Source: Choristocarpus tenellus KU-1152 (taxonomy: Eukaryota > Phaeophyceae). From it: DNA of 30,581 nt. A program made the translations under genes and the position numbers. This document shows positions 1 through 10,443 of this stretch, one piece after another (position 1 is the first letter of the stretch; each line of letters starts with the position of its first letter). Below the pieces are notes generated by a model, which saw only the letters and a list, made by a program, of their open reading frames with translations, was not told the origin of the DNA and ran no database searches. The stretch covers positions 1 through 30,581 of the forward strand of contig CAXNAD020000089.1 in the NCBI GenBank assembly GCA_964200185.2, read 5' to 3'.

Positions 1-196
1 AAAATAAAAGGGGAGGGGGGCGAAAAGAGGGGGGGGGGGGGGGGGGGGTCTACATCAGAGTGTCCATTCGGGCCCTGACCAGTGAAATTGCACTTATATT
101 ATCCATCCGATGCATGCAACTAAATCATCCAGAAAATCGTGACATGGAAAAATGGACCCCAAATGGACAGCCGCCACCCCTCCCCAGGTACTTTGA
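1..196. mobile_element. Miniature inverted-repeat element, family A, copy 1 (left end collapsed)
   Basis: The right end reads as the reverse complement of TCAAAGTATCTGGGG-type termini (a slightly diverged GGTACTTTGA at 187-196), preceded by the internal block ending in ATGGACCCCAAATGGACAG that is shared with copies at 1567 and 4058. The left end is a long G homopolymer at the contig edge, so the left terminus is not readable. No coding capacity is seen. This is probably a non-autonomous element; the contig apparently ends inside its G-rich terminus. Confidence 0.6.
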
Positions 197-446
197 GACT
201 CATGATCTTGGAACTTACTTCTTTCCTTATTGGGATGTTGGTAGGTGTTTCAACCCGAAGGGAAAATCTTTGTTGAGAAATGCAGCCTTGAGGGGGGAGA
301 GACCCCCTCCTCTGATGAGAGCAACCAGCAGTCCAGCATGACTAAGTTGTACAGAAGGCGACCAAGAGTCAAACACAGCAGTGGGAGTGAATGGGGTGCC
401 CTCCTTTAGAAATAGAGGTGGGGGAAGTGCACACAATAGGGCATGA

Positions 447-587
447 TTGAAGATCAACTATCAAGATAAGCTGCGAGACCGGTTGGAGGTATTCCGTGGC
501 ATGCAACCAGTGGATGCAGATGTTGTGGAGGAGATCAGTGGACCCTCAATTGTTGGAAGGCGAACAAGGAGGTTTTTGGAGAGTTGA
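447..587 (+). CDS. Isolated coding-like exon, unassigned
   Basis: An open segment of 46 codons without a convincing start encodes a charged, protein-like stretch (contains RDRLEVFRGMQPVDADVVEE and then SIVGRRTRR). It follows a stop at 444-446 and ends at a TGA at 585-587. Three bases past that stop is a strong donor-like GTAAGT (589-594), which would fit a normal exon end if the frame were one base different, so a small sequencing error or a decayed exon is possible. I do not recognise the family and see no partner exons nearby. Coding character is the only evidence. Confidence 0.35.
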   Translation: MKINYQDKLRDRLEVFRGMQPVDADVVEEISGPSIVGRRTRRFLES

Positions 588-1566
588 GTAAGTTGCGTCA
601 TGGAAGTATTTGCCTGCACTTATATTCATTCTCCTCCACTGGCCACACAATCACTGCCAAGTGCAATCGTCTTTCGAGGTATGTAGTTAATGGCACCATG
701 GTGCTATGCTCTTTTGGGGGATACGTTTGATGCCCAAGCTTGGAATGTGGAGGTACCAGGAAATCATAGTTATAGTGGAGGCAAATGCAGTACATGTCTA
801 GTGTTCTTGCCACCTCTAGCTGGAGTTCCTCTATCTACTTGGGCTTAGCGTGGACTGGTACATGCTGTGATGTTTTCCCCTTTTTTAGCTTATGCTTGCC
901 TTGCTTGTGTCACCCCAGAGACTGAACTGACTGTTGGCCCCAACTGAGTAACACAACTTGAGCCACACTGTTGAATAAACTCCGAAGCAAAAGAATATAT
1001 ATGTATTTTCCACACTTAACCCACCTCTTGTACCATGACAAGTAATGGGAGGTTATTCCTTGCATTACATAAAGGGCATACCATCTCTTGTGGCGAATGG
1101 AGACGAGAAAGGGTGAAATTCCATCATTCTAGACTTCCAACATCAAACCAATATCAAACCAATATCAATATTTATATATTTATATATTCCTTATTTGATA
1201 TTATTGATACCTGATATTGGAATATCAGATATCATGATATTTTAATTTGGGATCCAACACTAGAGTCGATCTTGCCTAGTCCCCACCCGTGATCAGAGGC
1301 ACAACACACTGTACTACTCTCATCATCTATCTTGGGCACTACCTGTTGCACAGTTCACCGTACTACCTGCAGTGCATGCCTTGCATGTTTTCTCGCACAT
1401 TAGATTATCCATTTCACTGTTTCTCACTCCACCTCTGTTTCAGTGCTGAGTTAACTCAATAGTTGGGTAATAACCCACATGGTCAAGGATGAAAACGGAA
1501 GGAGATGCCCCAAGACAGTCAAATATCTGGATCACTCACTTTGGTTATTGCTCTGTAGAATCTTGC
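588..1566. other. Non-coding stretch with AT-rich inverted repeats
   Basis: No exon could be supported here. The stretch 1141-1247 is AT-rich and carries repeated CAATATC motifs on the left and GATATTG/GATATC motifs on the right, so it can fold into a hairpin; this may be a decayed short element. Confidence 0.4.
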
Positions 1567-1740
1567 TCAAAGTATCTGTGGGGGTGGGGGGGGTCTACAC
1601 CTGGGTGTCCATATGGGGCCTGACCAGGAGAAGGGAATATACATTACCCATCTGACAAATGCAACCAATTTCAATAAAAAATCGCGTCATGGAAAAATGG
1701 GCCCCGAATGGACAGCCGCCACCCCCCCCAGATACTTTGA
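1567..1740. mobile_element. Miniature inverted-repeat element, family A, copy 2 (complete)
   Basis: This is the best-preserved copy, 174 bp. The left end reads TCAAAGTATCTGTGGGGGTG and the right end, reverse-complemented, reads TCAAAGTATCTGGGGGGGGT. Just inside both ends lies a second inverted block: GTGTCCATATGGGG on the left, matching the reverse complement of CCCCGAATGGACAG on the right. The interior contains a TATCCATC/CAACCAATT section shared with the other copies and no coding frame. No clear target-site duplication is visible (flanks end in CTTGC and begin with TCCTC). Size, inverted ends and multiple copies fit a MITE-type element. Confidence 0.72.
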
Positions 1741-3214
1741 TCCTCTTTATGGTTCGAGATACATAGGACTGATGACGACAATCATTAAAGCGGTTCAAGG
1801 CCATAAGATCAGAAGCCCATAAAACCAATACACTCATAAGATAATTTCCAATCAGATAGTGACCGGACAGTTATATTGAACCATTGCCTGTAACATGCCC
1901 CTGAGAATGAAGAACACACACCTGCTTTGGCGCTATCAGCACATCGAGTATTTGGACAAGTCCAAGAAAGAATACACTTCTCCTTGCCCTAAAATAGATG
2001 TAGCATATACGAAACGAATGTCTCTTTGGTCCAAACATATCAACAAACAACATTGAGGATACGGGAGACGAGGAAACCCACCGGATTCCCCCCTCCCAAC
2101 GTCGCCAAAGTACTAGATATGCTAGCGTAGACACTACTTGCACGTCATGGAACTCATCCTGCATTTGACTTAACGTTAAACTAGAAAACTCCTACACCGT
2201 GTATTCTAATATACGTCTACAGCAAGATTTTGACCTCGAAATATCGCAGGTAAGGATGTTTTCTAGAGACTATTTCCTTCAACCAGACATGGTACAAAAA
2301 TAATGTAGCATAGAAAGCAGGGTACTGGGAAAAAAACTTGTCCCAACAAACAAAAACAGATATGTATAAGTCGCATGAACAGGCAAAACAGGTACTGTCA
2401 TAATGACTTGTCTCTCCAAAGAAAACAAGCACCAACACAAACACGAAGTATTACACAATAAGGCAAAAACAGGAAAATATAATAGATAAATTTGTCCCTC
2501 CGAAAACCAAACCCAGTAGGGTACTGGTCCACCAATGTCCCTCCAACTCAGCTGCAGTACTTGCAGCACAGCTCTTATCCTTTTTGGTCCTTGTACAACG
2601 ACCTTTCCCTCCCTTGCAATCTCGAGTGCACTGCACTTGTTCACTATGTGATGCACTTGTTTGCTGCTGCAGATGACCGCGCATCTCTGACTTGTCCCGC
2701 TCATCTCAGTCACTTATATCAATTTAACTTCTCTTAATATCCCCTCTTTTGTTTGTTTGTTCATATTTTTCATATTCTTATGCTTCTATGGTGTCATGAA
2801 GTTATTTGTTCACGGTTAGGTGCATTAATGTATATGATTTTGAAAATTTGAAGTGCACTTGAATAAGTTTCTCAAAAGATACATATTTCATATCAATACA
2901 TTGCTGGTATTCAAATACTAAATAGATATAGAGATATATCTTTCACATTTACGACAATCGTTACTTCTACTGGAGTAGGGATCCTTCCGATATTGGTTTG
3001 GCTTTTCCCCTGACACATCTGCAAAATGTCAGAGGGTGTAAATGTGATATAAATTCAGTGATGATACCTTTAAAAATTCTGTATCCTTATAGATGAGTCA
3101 TGTCCTGACAAGATATGAAAGTAAAAAAATAGTATCCATGACAACAAGAGATGTTCCTTTCCACTTGCTGACTTGTGACCTACACCTTGCAGATTCATCT
3201 TCAACAACTCTCAC
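1741..3214. other. Gene-poor stretch
   Basis: Open frames on the minus strand at 2217-2713 overlap in two frames and show no splice-consistent exon. One frame has a cysteine-spaced string (CKGGKGRC) that resembles metal-binding CXC-type motifs, but it is too short and broken to call. Nothing else is supported. Confidence 0.4.
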
Positions 3215-3346
3215 CTCGAAGCATCTCGACCTTTGTGCCACTAGTTTTTTGGTTCTGTGTCTTCCTATCGCCCCCCCTCCCTCTGCTGGGCACTTTAGAG
3301 TGAAAGGGAGAACTACTCGAAGAGATCCATCCATCAGGGTTTCAAG
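3215..3346 (-). CDS. Isolated candidate exon, unassigned
   Basis: On the minus strand an acceptor (ATCTATCAG) at 3347 opens a 44-codon phase-0 segment ending at a strong donor, GAG|GTGAGA, at 3214. The peptide is protein-like, with LRVVLPFTLKCPAEGGGAIG followed by a basic segment. The GAIGR pattern faintly recalls an FHA-domain first strand, which is only a guess. No neighbouring exon with matching phase was found, so this may be a remnant or part of a gene with long introns. Confidence 0.33.
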
Positions 3347-4057
3347 CTGATAGATGAGATCGTTTTACAAGGAGTAAAGGGCTCGTGCCATGTGCTTCAG
3401 CTGGTGGCTACTAGTCAGAAGCTTTGGCAGTGTAATATATATATTGTCTGTTTCACAAGGGTGTCACCAGGAGTAGTCCGATTGAGCTCATGGCCAAACA
3501 TGGTGCTACACCTCGTTTTGAAATCTACCAGAGCACAGAATATGATATGAAACAAATGAGATAAACCACACTACTGTATCACTCACTCCCAAACCCTAAA
3601 ATAGAGCTATAAATTTCTTTGGTGAAGCCAGCCCTAACAAGCTATTTAGAACTGGTTGTGAAAGTCTCACATAGTATAAACCTCCCCCTGATCCTTCTCT
3701 AAAATGGACTCCATTTGGGAGGAAGAGGGGGAAAGGAGAGAAATCCCCCCTGACACGTTTCCTCTGGAAGACTCCTTCTTCACATGTGAGGCATTTTTTT
3801 GTAGGGGCACATCAAACAGCTTGTTTAGCCACACTACCTCGGTGCATGCACACTTTGTATACATCCATGCAATGAGACCCAAGCTACCACTATAACCTGT
3901 ACAATGTTGTGGCAAGTTTTCCAGGACTCACTCTTGTTTTCTCGATTGTGTGAGCACCTAGCTGATTCACAATTTACTCCCCAATATCTTCTATCAGGAG
4001 CATCAAAAGTCTTGCGCACACAATTGGGTCATGCAGGTTTTTGCAGGTTTTGAATGA
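3347..4057. other. No supported feature
   Basis: Only short overlapping frames without splice support were seen. Confidence 0.4.
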
Positions 4058-4355
4058 TCCAAAGTATCTGGGGGGGAGGGGGGGGGGGTGTTACACCAGG
4101 GTGTCCATTTGGCCCATAACCAGGAAANNNNNNNNNNATTAGGTTTATATGGGTTGAACTGTAATTCTCAATAGAACAGAGGAAGGATAGTGGAGGGTAA
4201 GGGAAGTGTTACACCAGGGTGTCCATTTGGCCCATAACCAGGAAAAATCCACTTAATTATCCATCCGACGTGTGCAACCAAATCACAAAAAAATCGTGAC
4301 ATGAGAAATTTGACCCCAAATGGACAGCCGTCACCCCCCTCCCCAGATACATTGA
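4058..4355. mobile_element. Family A element, copy 3, with assembly gap and duplicated segment
   Basis: The left end is TCCAAAGTATCTGGGGGG and the right end, reverse-complemented, is TCAATGTATCTGGGG. The block GTTACACCAGGGTGTCCATT and its following bases occur twice, near 4090-4127 and 4209-4246, on either side of a run of ten N at 4128-4137. About 70 bp of unrelated sequence (4138-4206) lies between. The duplication around the N run suggests that two haplotypes or reads were joined across the G-rich terminus rather than a true nested insertion. Confidence 0.62.
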
Positions 4356-5290
4356 CCCAATCAACCGCTTCACAGGTGGACTGAAGAAGAAGGTGTGTTC
4401 ACACCACAGGCATCTCAGTAATATCCCCATTATTCCATCCGTTTATTGTGAAAGAAGGCATTCACATGAATGGAGCAATGGTTACATACCAAGTATTGTT
4501 CCACCTGTGTGTGATTGCTGTAAGAGAGAACAGGCTTCTCGACAATAGGACAACTAGATTTCCATTTAAACATTACATTCATGTACAATGTACACCTCAA
4601 CCCCCATGAAGAAGTTGGGTGAATCGTCAGTATAGCTTCAAAATGTGTTACTACTTTGAATTTTCGTGTAGAGTGTATGAACAGCATCGCTGCCAAAGGA
4701 GAGCAACAACATTATTCTGAGGATTTAGACATATACGAATCTCATTAGTGTTCACAGAACACCTCAACTTGGTATCATGATTAGGCAATGATTTACAGTG
4801 TCTCACATGGCAGAGAGATCTCTGACTGTATGTTGTAAGGGCTGCTTGAAAGGAAGGACATCTCATCATCATGTCTGCTCATTTGTGGTATTGCTTTGAA
4901 GTACCTGGCACTACTAAATTGATCTTCCAAGTATTCTGCTACTACAATAGACTATCTCGAATGCAAAAGTGTAAAAATACAGTACACTGTTACTGTAAAT
5001 AGAAAAAAAAACTTGAAAAGCGTATGCTCCCAGCTGCTGAAACTTAGTGGTGGGCTAGTCTTTGACAACAACCGACAAGTAACATGTATGGAGCACCTGC
5101 AGCTACATCACAGATAGATAGTTCCTAATGACAAGAAATATTCTAATCAAGTATCAAGAATAGAAATGGAGCAGAGAAGAGTGCTTTACAGAATTGGAAA
5201 AGGTTGTTGAGAGCGGTTTTCAGAGTTGTCCAATCTTTTGAGATGATGCAATCAAGCACTCTTGACTCTCTTGACTTTCTTCCTTTCCCT
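4356..5290. other. No supported gene
   Basis: Minus-strand frames at 4430-4872 encode Cys/His-containing peptides (for example CNHCSIHVNAFFHN) that might be transposase debris, but no family could be assigned and no splice structure was found. Confidence 0.35.
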
Positions 5291-8174
5291 TCAGTCCAAC
5301 ACACACACGGGCTTCATGTAACCAAGTGGGAGTCCTTCTCCAAGTTTTTCCTGAACATCCATTGGATGAAGGGATGTAACAACGCAAAATTGAAAGCTGG
5401 GTCTTGTTATACACTGCCCTTGGTCTTTTTCCTTGTCTCGGAACATGAGGTTGCACCGAGGCTTTGCTGGAGGAGTGAACATTTTCTTGCCACCCTCCTG
5501 GGGGTGACAGAATCACAGAGGCATAGAGGTATTGAGTTATGCATGCAATGTCAGTCAAGTAATGGGTGCCGCACTCTTTAGATGCTCCAAAGTGGTGGCT
5601 CAATGTGATCATTCAACTACTTAAGCGCTTAGTACAAGTCCTGATCCCTAACCCTTTAACAAACACTGATAGTCTCAAAAAGGGAAAGGCATTACGAATA
5701 TAAGTAGGACTTCTCAGGAAAAGAAAAAAAAAGAAAAAGGCATTACGAATATAGAAAAGACTTGCGCCAATCTTCATTCAACAAGGGCAGGAAAAAACAT
5801 TTGACGCATAGCATTTAAGAGGGTAGGGCCATGTCCATTTGGGATCATAGATCCAATGTTGAGATTTTGATGTAATTTTGGCTATCATGTTTGTTAGCAA
5901 GTGTGAATATCCTTCCTCCAGACACACACCTACTTTGAAAAGTTTCAGATGAAACAGAATACAACTGTGTTCACACAAAACAGAGAAAAGGACATAAAAA
6001 ACCTGTGGGAAACCGAGCCCCAAATGGACAAAAAGGGGTAAAATTCCTACCCTCTGAAATGTTTTGGATCTTTCACCATGGAGTGTAGGTCGTTTTTGAG
6101 AAGGAATGGGACGTCTAGACAACTGACCCTCACTGCACTCAATCTCCTCATATCAATGGCATTTCTGTATTATATCTCATATTATATCTCATATACCACT
6201 ACAGTCTGCCACATCATTATAGTCTGTTTCACGGAAGTCCCATTGCAGAGATGCTGGCGCCACCAAGCAAACTACCTATGGTCTTACCTCCAAAACAACA
6301 CACTGGTCGCACCTGGAATATCTCACAGGGGAAGACGTCTCTCTTGCATAGCTTCTTCTTGAAATTAGCTTGTTCTGAGGTTACATGACCTGTAATAGGA
6401 CCATTATTGACCATTATCGACCATATTGGATGTTAGCCACTTTTGGGGGCAGCCTTCCAAAAAAAGGCAGTTGGAGCAATTTATAACACACAAACATTGA
6501 GGGATCATATGGTTTTACTGTGAATATTGAGTTGTTGATAGTATACGCATACCAAGAAATGCAGTATGTTGCCCAACAGTATCTTCAATTACCATGCAGT
6601 CCTGGTGACTAAACCACCCCCTCCCTAATGTCAACATCTCCGAGACAACAAAATCTGTTGGTGCCACACTCAATTGTGGAACACTACTGAGTTTGTTCCA
6701 TGCTTGCACCTACAGACTCATGTTGCTGTTTCAGTTGCATATCTTACATCTTACCCAACTTAAGAGCAAGCCTGGCACCAGATTTCATGGCCTGTACAGT
6801 CTTGGAGCGGACCTGCTCCATGAGGTCAGCAATCTGAGAGAGTATATTTGTTTGATTGATAATCATGAATTTGATAAGTATAAAATTGATATTTATGAAA
6901 TTGATAATTGGCTCAAAGTATCTGTGTGTGTGGGGGGGGGGGGGGGGGGGGGGGGGGCCAATTTCTCCCCCCCCCCCCCGGGGATTGAGGGGGTGTGNNN
7001 NNNNGGTTGTGGGTGGGGTGGGGGGGGGGGGGGGGGGGGGGGGGGTGGTGGGTTACACCATTCTCGCACACACATCTGGGATCAATGCAGTCTGGTGATG
7101 TCCCAATCAATCCAAATCTTGCCATTTCCAATACAACTTCAAATTTCAGATGTGCATGTGGTGTACCTGCTAGGATGAAATAACACCACAGAAGATAGGC
7201 AAGCAGTAAAGGAGAAATAGAAGAGCTTTCTATTAGTCTCTTAATCTTCCATCCTATGGAGATGAAGAGGTCACATCCATGTGGGCTTCCCAGTTCTGCT
7301 TATGTTTTTCATTTGAAAGGAAGATATGTGGAGAGTCCTCTACCCTCTCCTCCTTTTCCCCCTGTCATCTCTTAACTCCCCCTCAAGCCTCAACATGGGT
7401 CACATTGTAAATTGTATATATATATATAGTTCAATGTAACCTCACCCTAACGCCAGACTTCTGGTAGCCCAGAGCTAACACAGAGACGTCCACCAACACT
7501 GCCTTCCGGTGAGGAGGAGATAGGAAGGGTGAGAATAGCAGTAGCAGTAGCAGTAGCAGTTTACCATCACAGTTAGTACTTCCAGTTTGTAGCAATGGTT
7601 GGGATGGAAATAGCAGAAGAAGGGTTGAAGGGAGGGCAGGAGAGAGTTAAAGACTGTGATGTACTCCAGATATACTTGAAATGGAAGCTAAGGAAAGGAT
7701 CCATAACCATGGCGGTTCTAGTCAACCTTCCTTTGTTCACTAGCACTCCAAAAAGGGCCCCTTTCAAGGTGTGTAAGTTGGATTGTGCTATCAACAGTGC
7801 TTTGACTATCGACTTACAAACTTCAAAAACACAACAGGTGGTGCAACATCAAAATTCTGGAGGAGCTACATATATACTACTCTGGACTATTTCCTGCTAT
7901 GTTCACACAAAATGCAATCAAACCATGCTTACACTACAAAACTGTAGTTGTACCACACTCATCTATCCACTCCCAAATACCCCTCCCCACACCTCCAAAC
8001 CTCCAAAATGAACTTGGTAAGCACCACAATATGAACAATGGCAAGACTGACTGACCTCTCACCTTGTATGAAAGGTAAGCACAAACTTTCCCCTCTTTGG
8101 AATTGTCGACAAGGAGGGGTGTTTTCTTCTCCTCATCAAATATCCTCTTCATCACCTCTGGTAATTCTGAAAGC
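5291..8174 (-). CDS. Conserved-looking protein of unknown function, five exons
   Basis: Exons on the minus strand: 8063-8174, 7446-7502, 6755-6833, 6313-6389, 5291-5497. All junctions are GT-AG and all phases agree (0, 0, 1, 0), giving about 170 residues if translation starts at the ATG at 8150-8152 in the first exon; an upstream exon ending in phase 2 is equally possible because an acceptor precedes 8174. Readable segments in order include KKTPLLVDNS, VCAYLSYK, AVLVDVSVLALGYQKSGVR, QAMKSGARLALKLG, FKKKLCKRDVFPCEIF, GQCITRPSFQFCVVTSLHP and EGLPLGYMKPVCVLD before a TGA. The alternation of strand-like hydrophobic runs with charged loops suggests one compact alpha/beta domain. I cannot name the family. 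Two miniature elements lie in its introns (5810-6067 and 6913-7059). The agreement of four splice phases makes the gene itself more certain than its role. Confidence 0.68.
5810..6067. mobile_element. Miniature inverted-repeat element, family B, copy 1 (intronic)
   Basis: This 258-bp segment matches 13138-13387 in the same orientation over almost its whole length. The left end AGCATTTAAGAGGGTAG is mirrored at the right end by the reverse complement of CTACCCTCTGAAATGTTTT. Inside the ends are GTCCATTTGGG and CCCCAAATGGACA, the same inverted block found in family A. It lies inside the last intron of the unknown gene at 5291-8174. The apparent open frame across it is incidental. Confidence 0.7.
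6913..7059. mobile_element. Family A element, copy 4, broken by homopolymers and an assembly gap
   Basis: The left end TCAAAGTATCTGTGTG is followed by long G runs, a C run, seven N (6998-7004), another long G run and GGGTTACACCA, which matches the block just inside the left end of copy 3. Most of the element interior is absent, probably lost in the gap. It lies in the second intron of the gene at 5291-8174. Glycine- or proline-rich frames read through it are artefacts of the homopolymers. Confidence 0.55.
7414..7560. repeat. Two simple-sequence tracts
   Basis: A short (TA)n tract at 7414-7428 and a (AGTAGC)n-type tract at 7538-7560. Both lie in introns of the minus-strand gene, on either side of its exon at 7446-7502. 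Confidence 0.7.
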
Positions 8175-9059
8175 CTGCAGGAGAATAGGCCACCTTGACA
8201 AATAACCAGGCAGAAAAAACATTCAATTTGATCCTTTTTACTCTCAGCTCAATCTCACCGCAACAATGATGTTCTGTGACCACCTGCATTGTGATCTGAG
8301 ATCACTCTCTTATCACCGCATTACTCAAACCTAGGGTTTCTTCTTGTATGGAGAGTGCTATCAAAATGAGGTATTTTAAGTCAAGAACATATAGCACCAG
8401 GTGTGATATCTTGTTTGTTCTGTCTTCAATTTGAAATTTTGTATTGAGATTTTGTGTAGGCTTCTTGCCCTTCATGACTCTCCCTCCACATCTAGAAAAC
8501 TCTAGATTTTCTTGAGACATGTGTACCAAGTCACTCATACTTAAACTTTCCCGCATGCTGCTTGGCTTGGTTTGTTCTCTGGAGTGGCTATCAATAACAG
8601 AATGTATATATGAAGGAATGCATCAAATTTGATCTTTTCCATTGCCATTCTATGCTGGACTATTGACAAGTAACACACGGAATTCGTTTCAAGGTAGCAG
8701 GAGCCAGGAGTTTCGAAAGATTTCCACAAGGGTGCATCATTTGAGCATCCTTATGGCTCAGTGAATAGAACCCAGCACTGAGTGTGTTTTGGTAGTGTGC
8801 CATGACAAAGTTGTCAGTAGCTGGGAAGCTAACATAAAGTGACCCCCTCGGAAATGGCCAACCCACTTGTGGCATGTGAGTGTACAATAAAGAGACTAGA
8901 GGTGTGAAAATTGAACATGTGTGGTACGATCAATGTGACCTTGGTGTACAACGGAGAGGTAGCCATGGAGTGTGCCAGATGGAGTTATAGGGTGCGTGTC
9001 ATTCTTTTCTAGAATACCTGGTGTTGACCATGTCCCAACAGACAAAATCGAGGCCTTGC
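8175..9059. other. Possible 5' part of the upstream gene, unresolved
   Basis: If the gene at 5291-8174 has more 5' exons they should lie here on the minus strand and end in phase 2. A protein-like minus-strand frame at about 8660-8830 (contains TDNFVMAHYQNTLSAGF) follows an acceptor-like CTTCCCAG, but no donor with the needed phase was found, so I do not call an exon. Confidence 0.3.
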
Positions 9060-9309
9060 TACTCTTTATCAAGTACTCTCCATCAGGTACTCTCCATCAG
9101 GTACTCTTCATCAGGTACTCTTTATCAAGTACTCTTCATCAGGTACTCTTTATCAGGTACTCTTTACCAAGTACTCTTAATCAAGTACTCTTAATCAAGT
9201 ACTCTTCATCAGGTGCTCTTAATCAGTACTCTCCATCAGGTACTCTTTATCAAGTACCCTTCATCAGGTACTCTTTGTCAAGTACTCTTCATCAGGTACT
9301 CTTTATCAG
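9060..9309. repeat. 14-bp minisatellite, about 18 units
   Basis: The unit TACTCTTCATCAGG repeats head to tail with variation at the CATCAGG part (TTATCAAG, TTAATCAAG and similar); one unit is a base short. Because the unit is 14 bp, three units make 42 bases, so any open frame shows a 14-residue peptide repeat. The plus-strand frame across it is therefore not evidence for a gene. Confidence 0.9.
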
Positions 9310-10443
9310 CCCTCTGTAACTCTCTGCAGTATATGGGTGCCTTGCAGGTTGGGTATCATCCAGGGTATACAACTCTGTCATGAAAAAAAAGGTTCACTGA
9401 TTTTTTCATCATACAGTGCAATAATACAATAGTATAGTAGTATAATAGTATATAGTATAATAATACAATAGTATAATTGCCTTGTAGAACGGTGATGGAA
9501 ATAATTATTGTTCTTAGAATGCACAGGGTGTGAGACATCAAGAGTGAAACGTGCAAGCTTAATGTTCACACCTTGGAAAACAAAATGTTTTCATACCACA
9601 ATTTCAACATCAAACATGACAACTGGAGTCTTAGGGTTGGGGTTGTTGATCTTGCATCGTTAAAGGTATACCATGATATATATATAATATACCACTATAA
9701 TGACCTGCCAATGCCATAAAGTTTTGCTAGCAACAATATCTGAATTGTTCTCAAAATCGAAGACCCACGCCAGGTTGGACAATGGTTACCTTTCAGTGTG
9801 CTCTTAATCTCAACAGTACGTTGTTGTTCTTCTTATTTAACCACTTCTTGTTTAACCACATTGGCAAATAGGGGACATGGTACAAAATGAAAAATCTATA
9901 TACACACATGTACAAACACAAGGCACAACCAGATTTTGACATTAGACCATACCCACATTTGTGCATATGCCATAAAATCAGTGTTCACATTTGAGTTTGT
10001 AGAGTTGACAGCAACCTTGACCCAGAACTATGCCCATTGATGGCTAGCCACAAAATCACTCATGCAAGCTGCAAGACCTTTCTACAAGAAGAGGTGATAA
10101 GTATTGAATTTGTATCATTAACAGAACGCTCCTTTGCAAAATTAGACCTAAAAGATGGAATAAACCCAATGTCAACAGTGCCAACGACCCTTCTGATCTG
10201 AAGAAATGAAACTGCAATCACAGTGAATCATGAAGAAATGCAATGATAAGTATGGGTCATATCGAGGATGTTCTTGCCATGTCTTAGATAATTATCAAGA
10301 GATATGAGCCCATGAAATGTAGAAGTGAGGTGGTATCCAACAGGAAATAACCTTTGTTGATAGTACGACCAATCAGTGAGGACTATTATTATCAGAGGCA
10401 TACCAATGATGTGCATAGAATTGAATAGCAATGATGGCCTCCC
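9310..10443. other. AT-rich non-coding stretch
   Basis: A tract at about 9412-9477 is built from AATACAATAGTATAGTAGTA-like short repeats. The rest shows no supported exon. It separates the 3' end of the minus-strand gene at 10444 from the minisatellite. Confidence 0.45.

Noticed and set aside
2451-2684. Cysteine-patterned minus-strand peptide resembling a CXC metal-binding domain
   Set aside because: Only a few cysteines fit, the frame is broken around it and two other frames are equally open.
5778-6122. Minus-strand 114-codon frame
   Set aside because: It coincides with the family B element, which also occurs in a different gene's intron.
7100-7170. Minus-strand segment containing VVLEMARFGLIGTSP as an extra exon of the unknown gene
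   Set aside because: It follows a good acceptor, but its phase does not fit between the neighbouring exons, which join each other directly in phase 0.
6693-7178. Glycine- or proline-rich open frames
   Set aside because: They run through G/C homopolymers and N positions of a miniature element.
8972-9319. Plus-strand open frame with a 14-residue peptide repeat
   Set aside because: The peptide repeat is a mechanical result of a 14-bp DNA repeat; no splice or family support.
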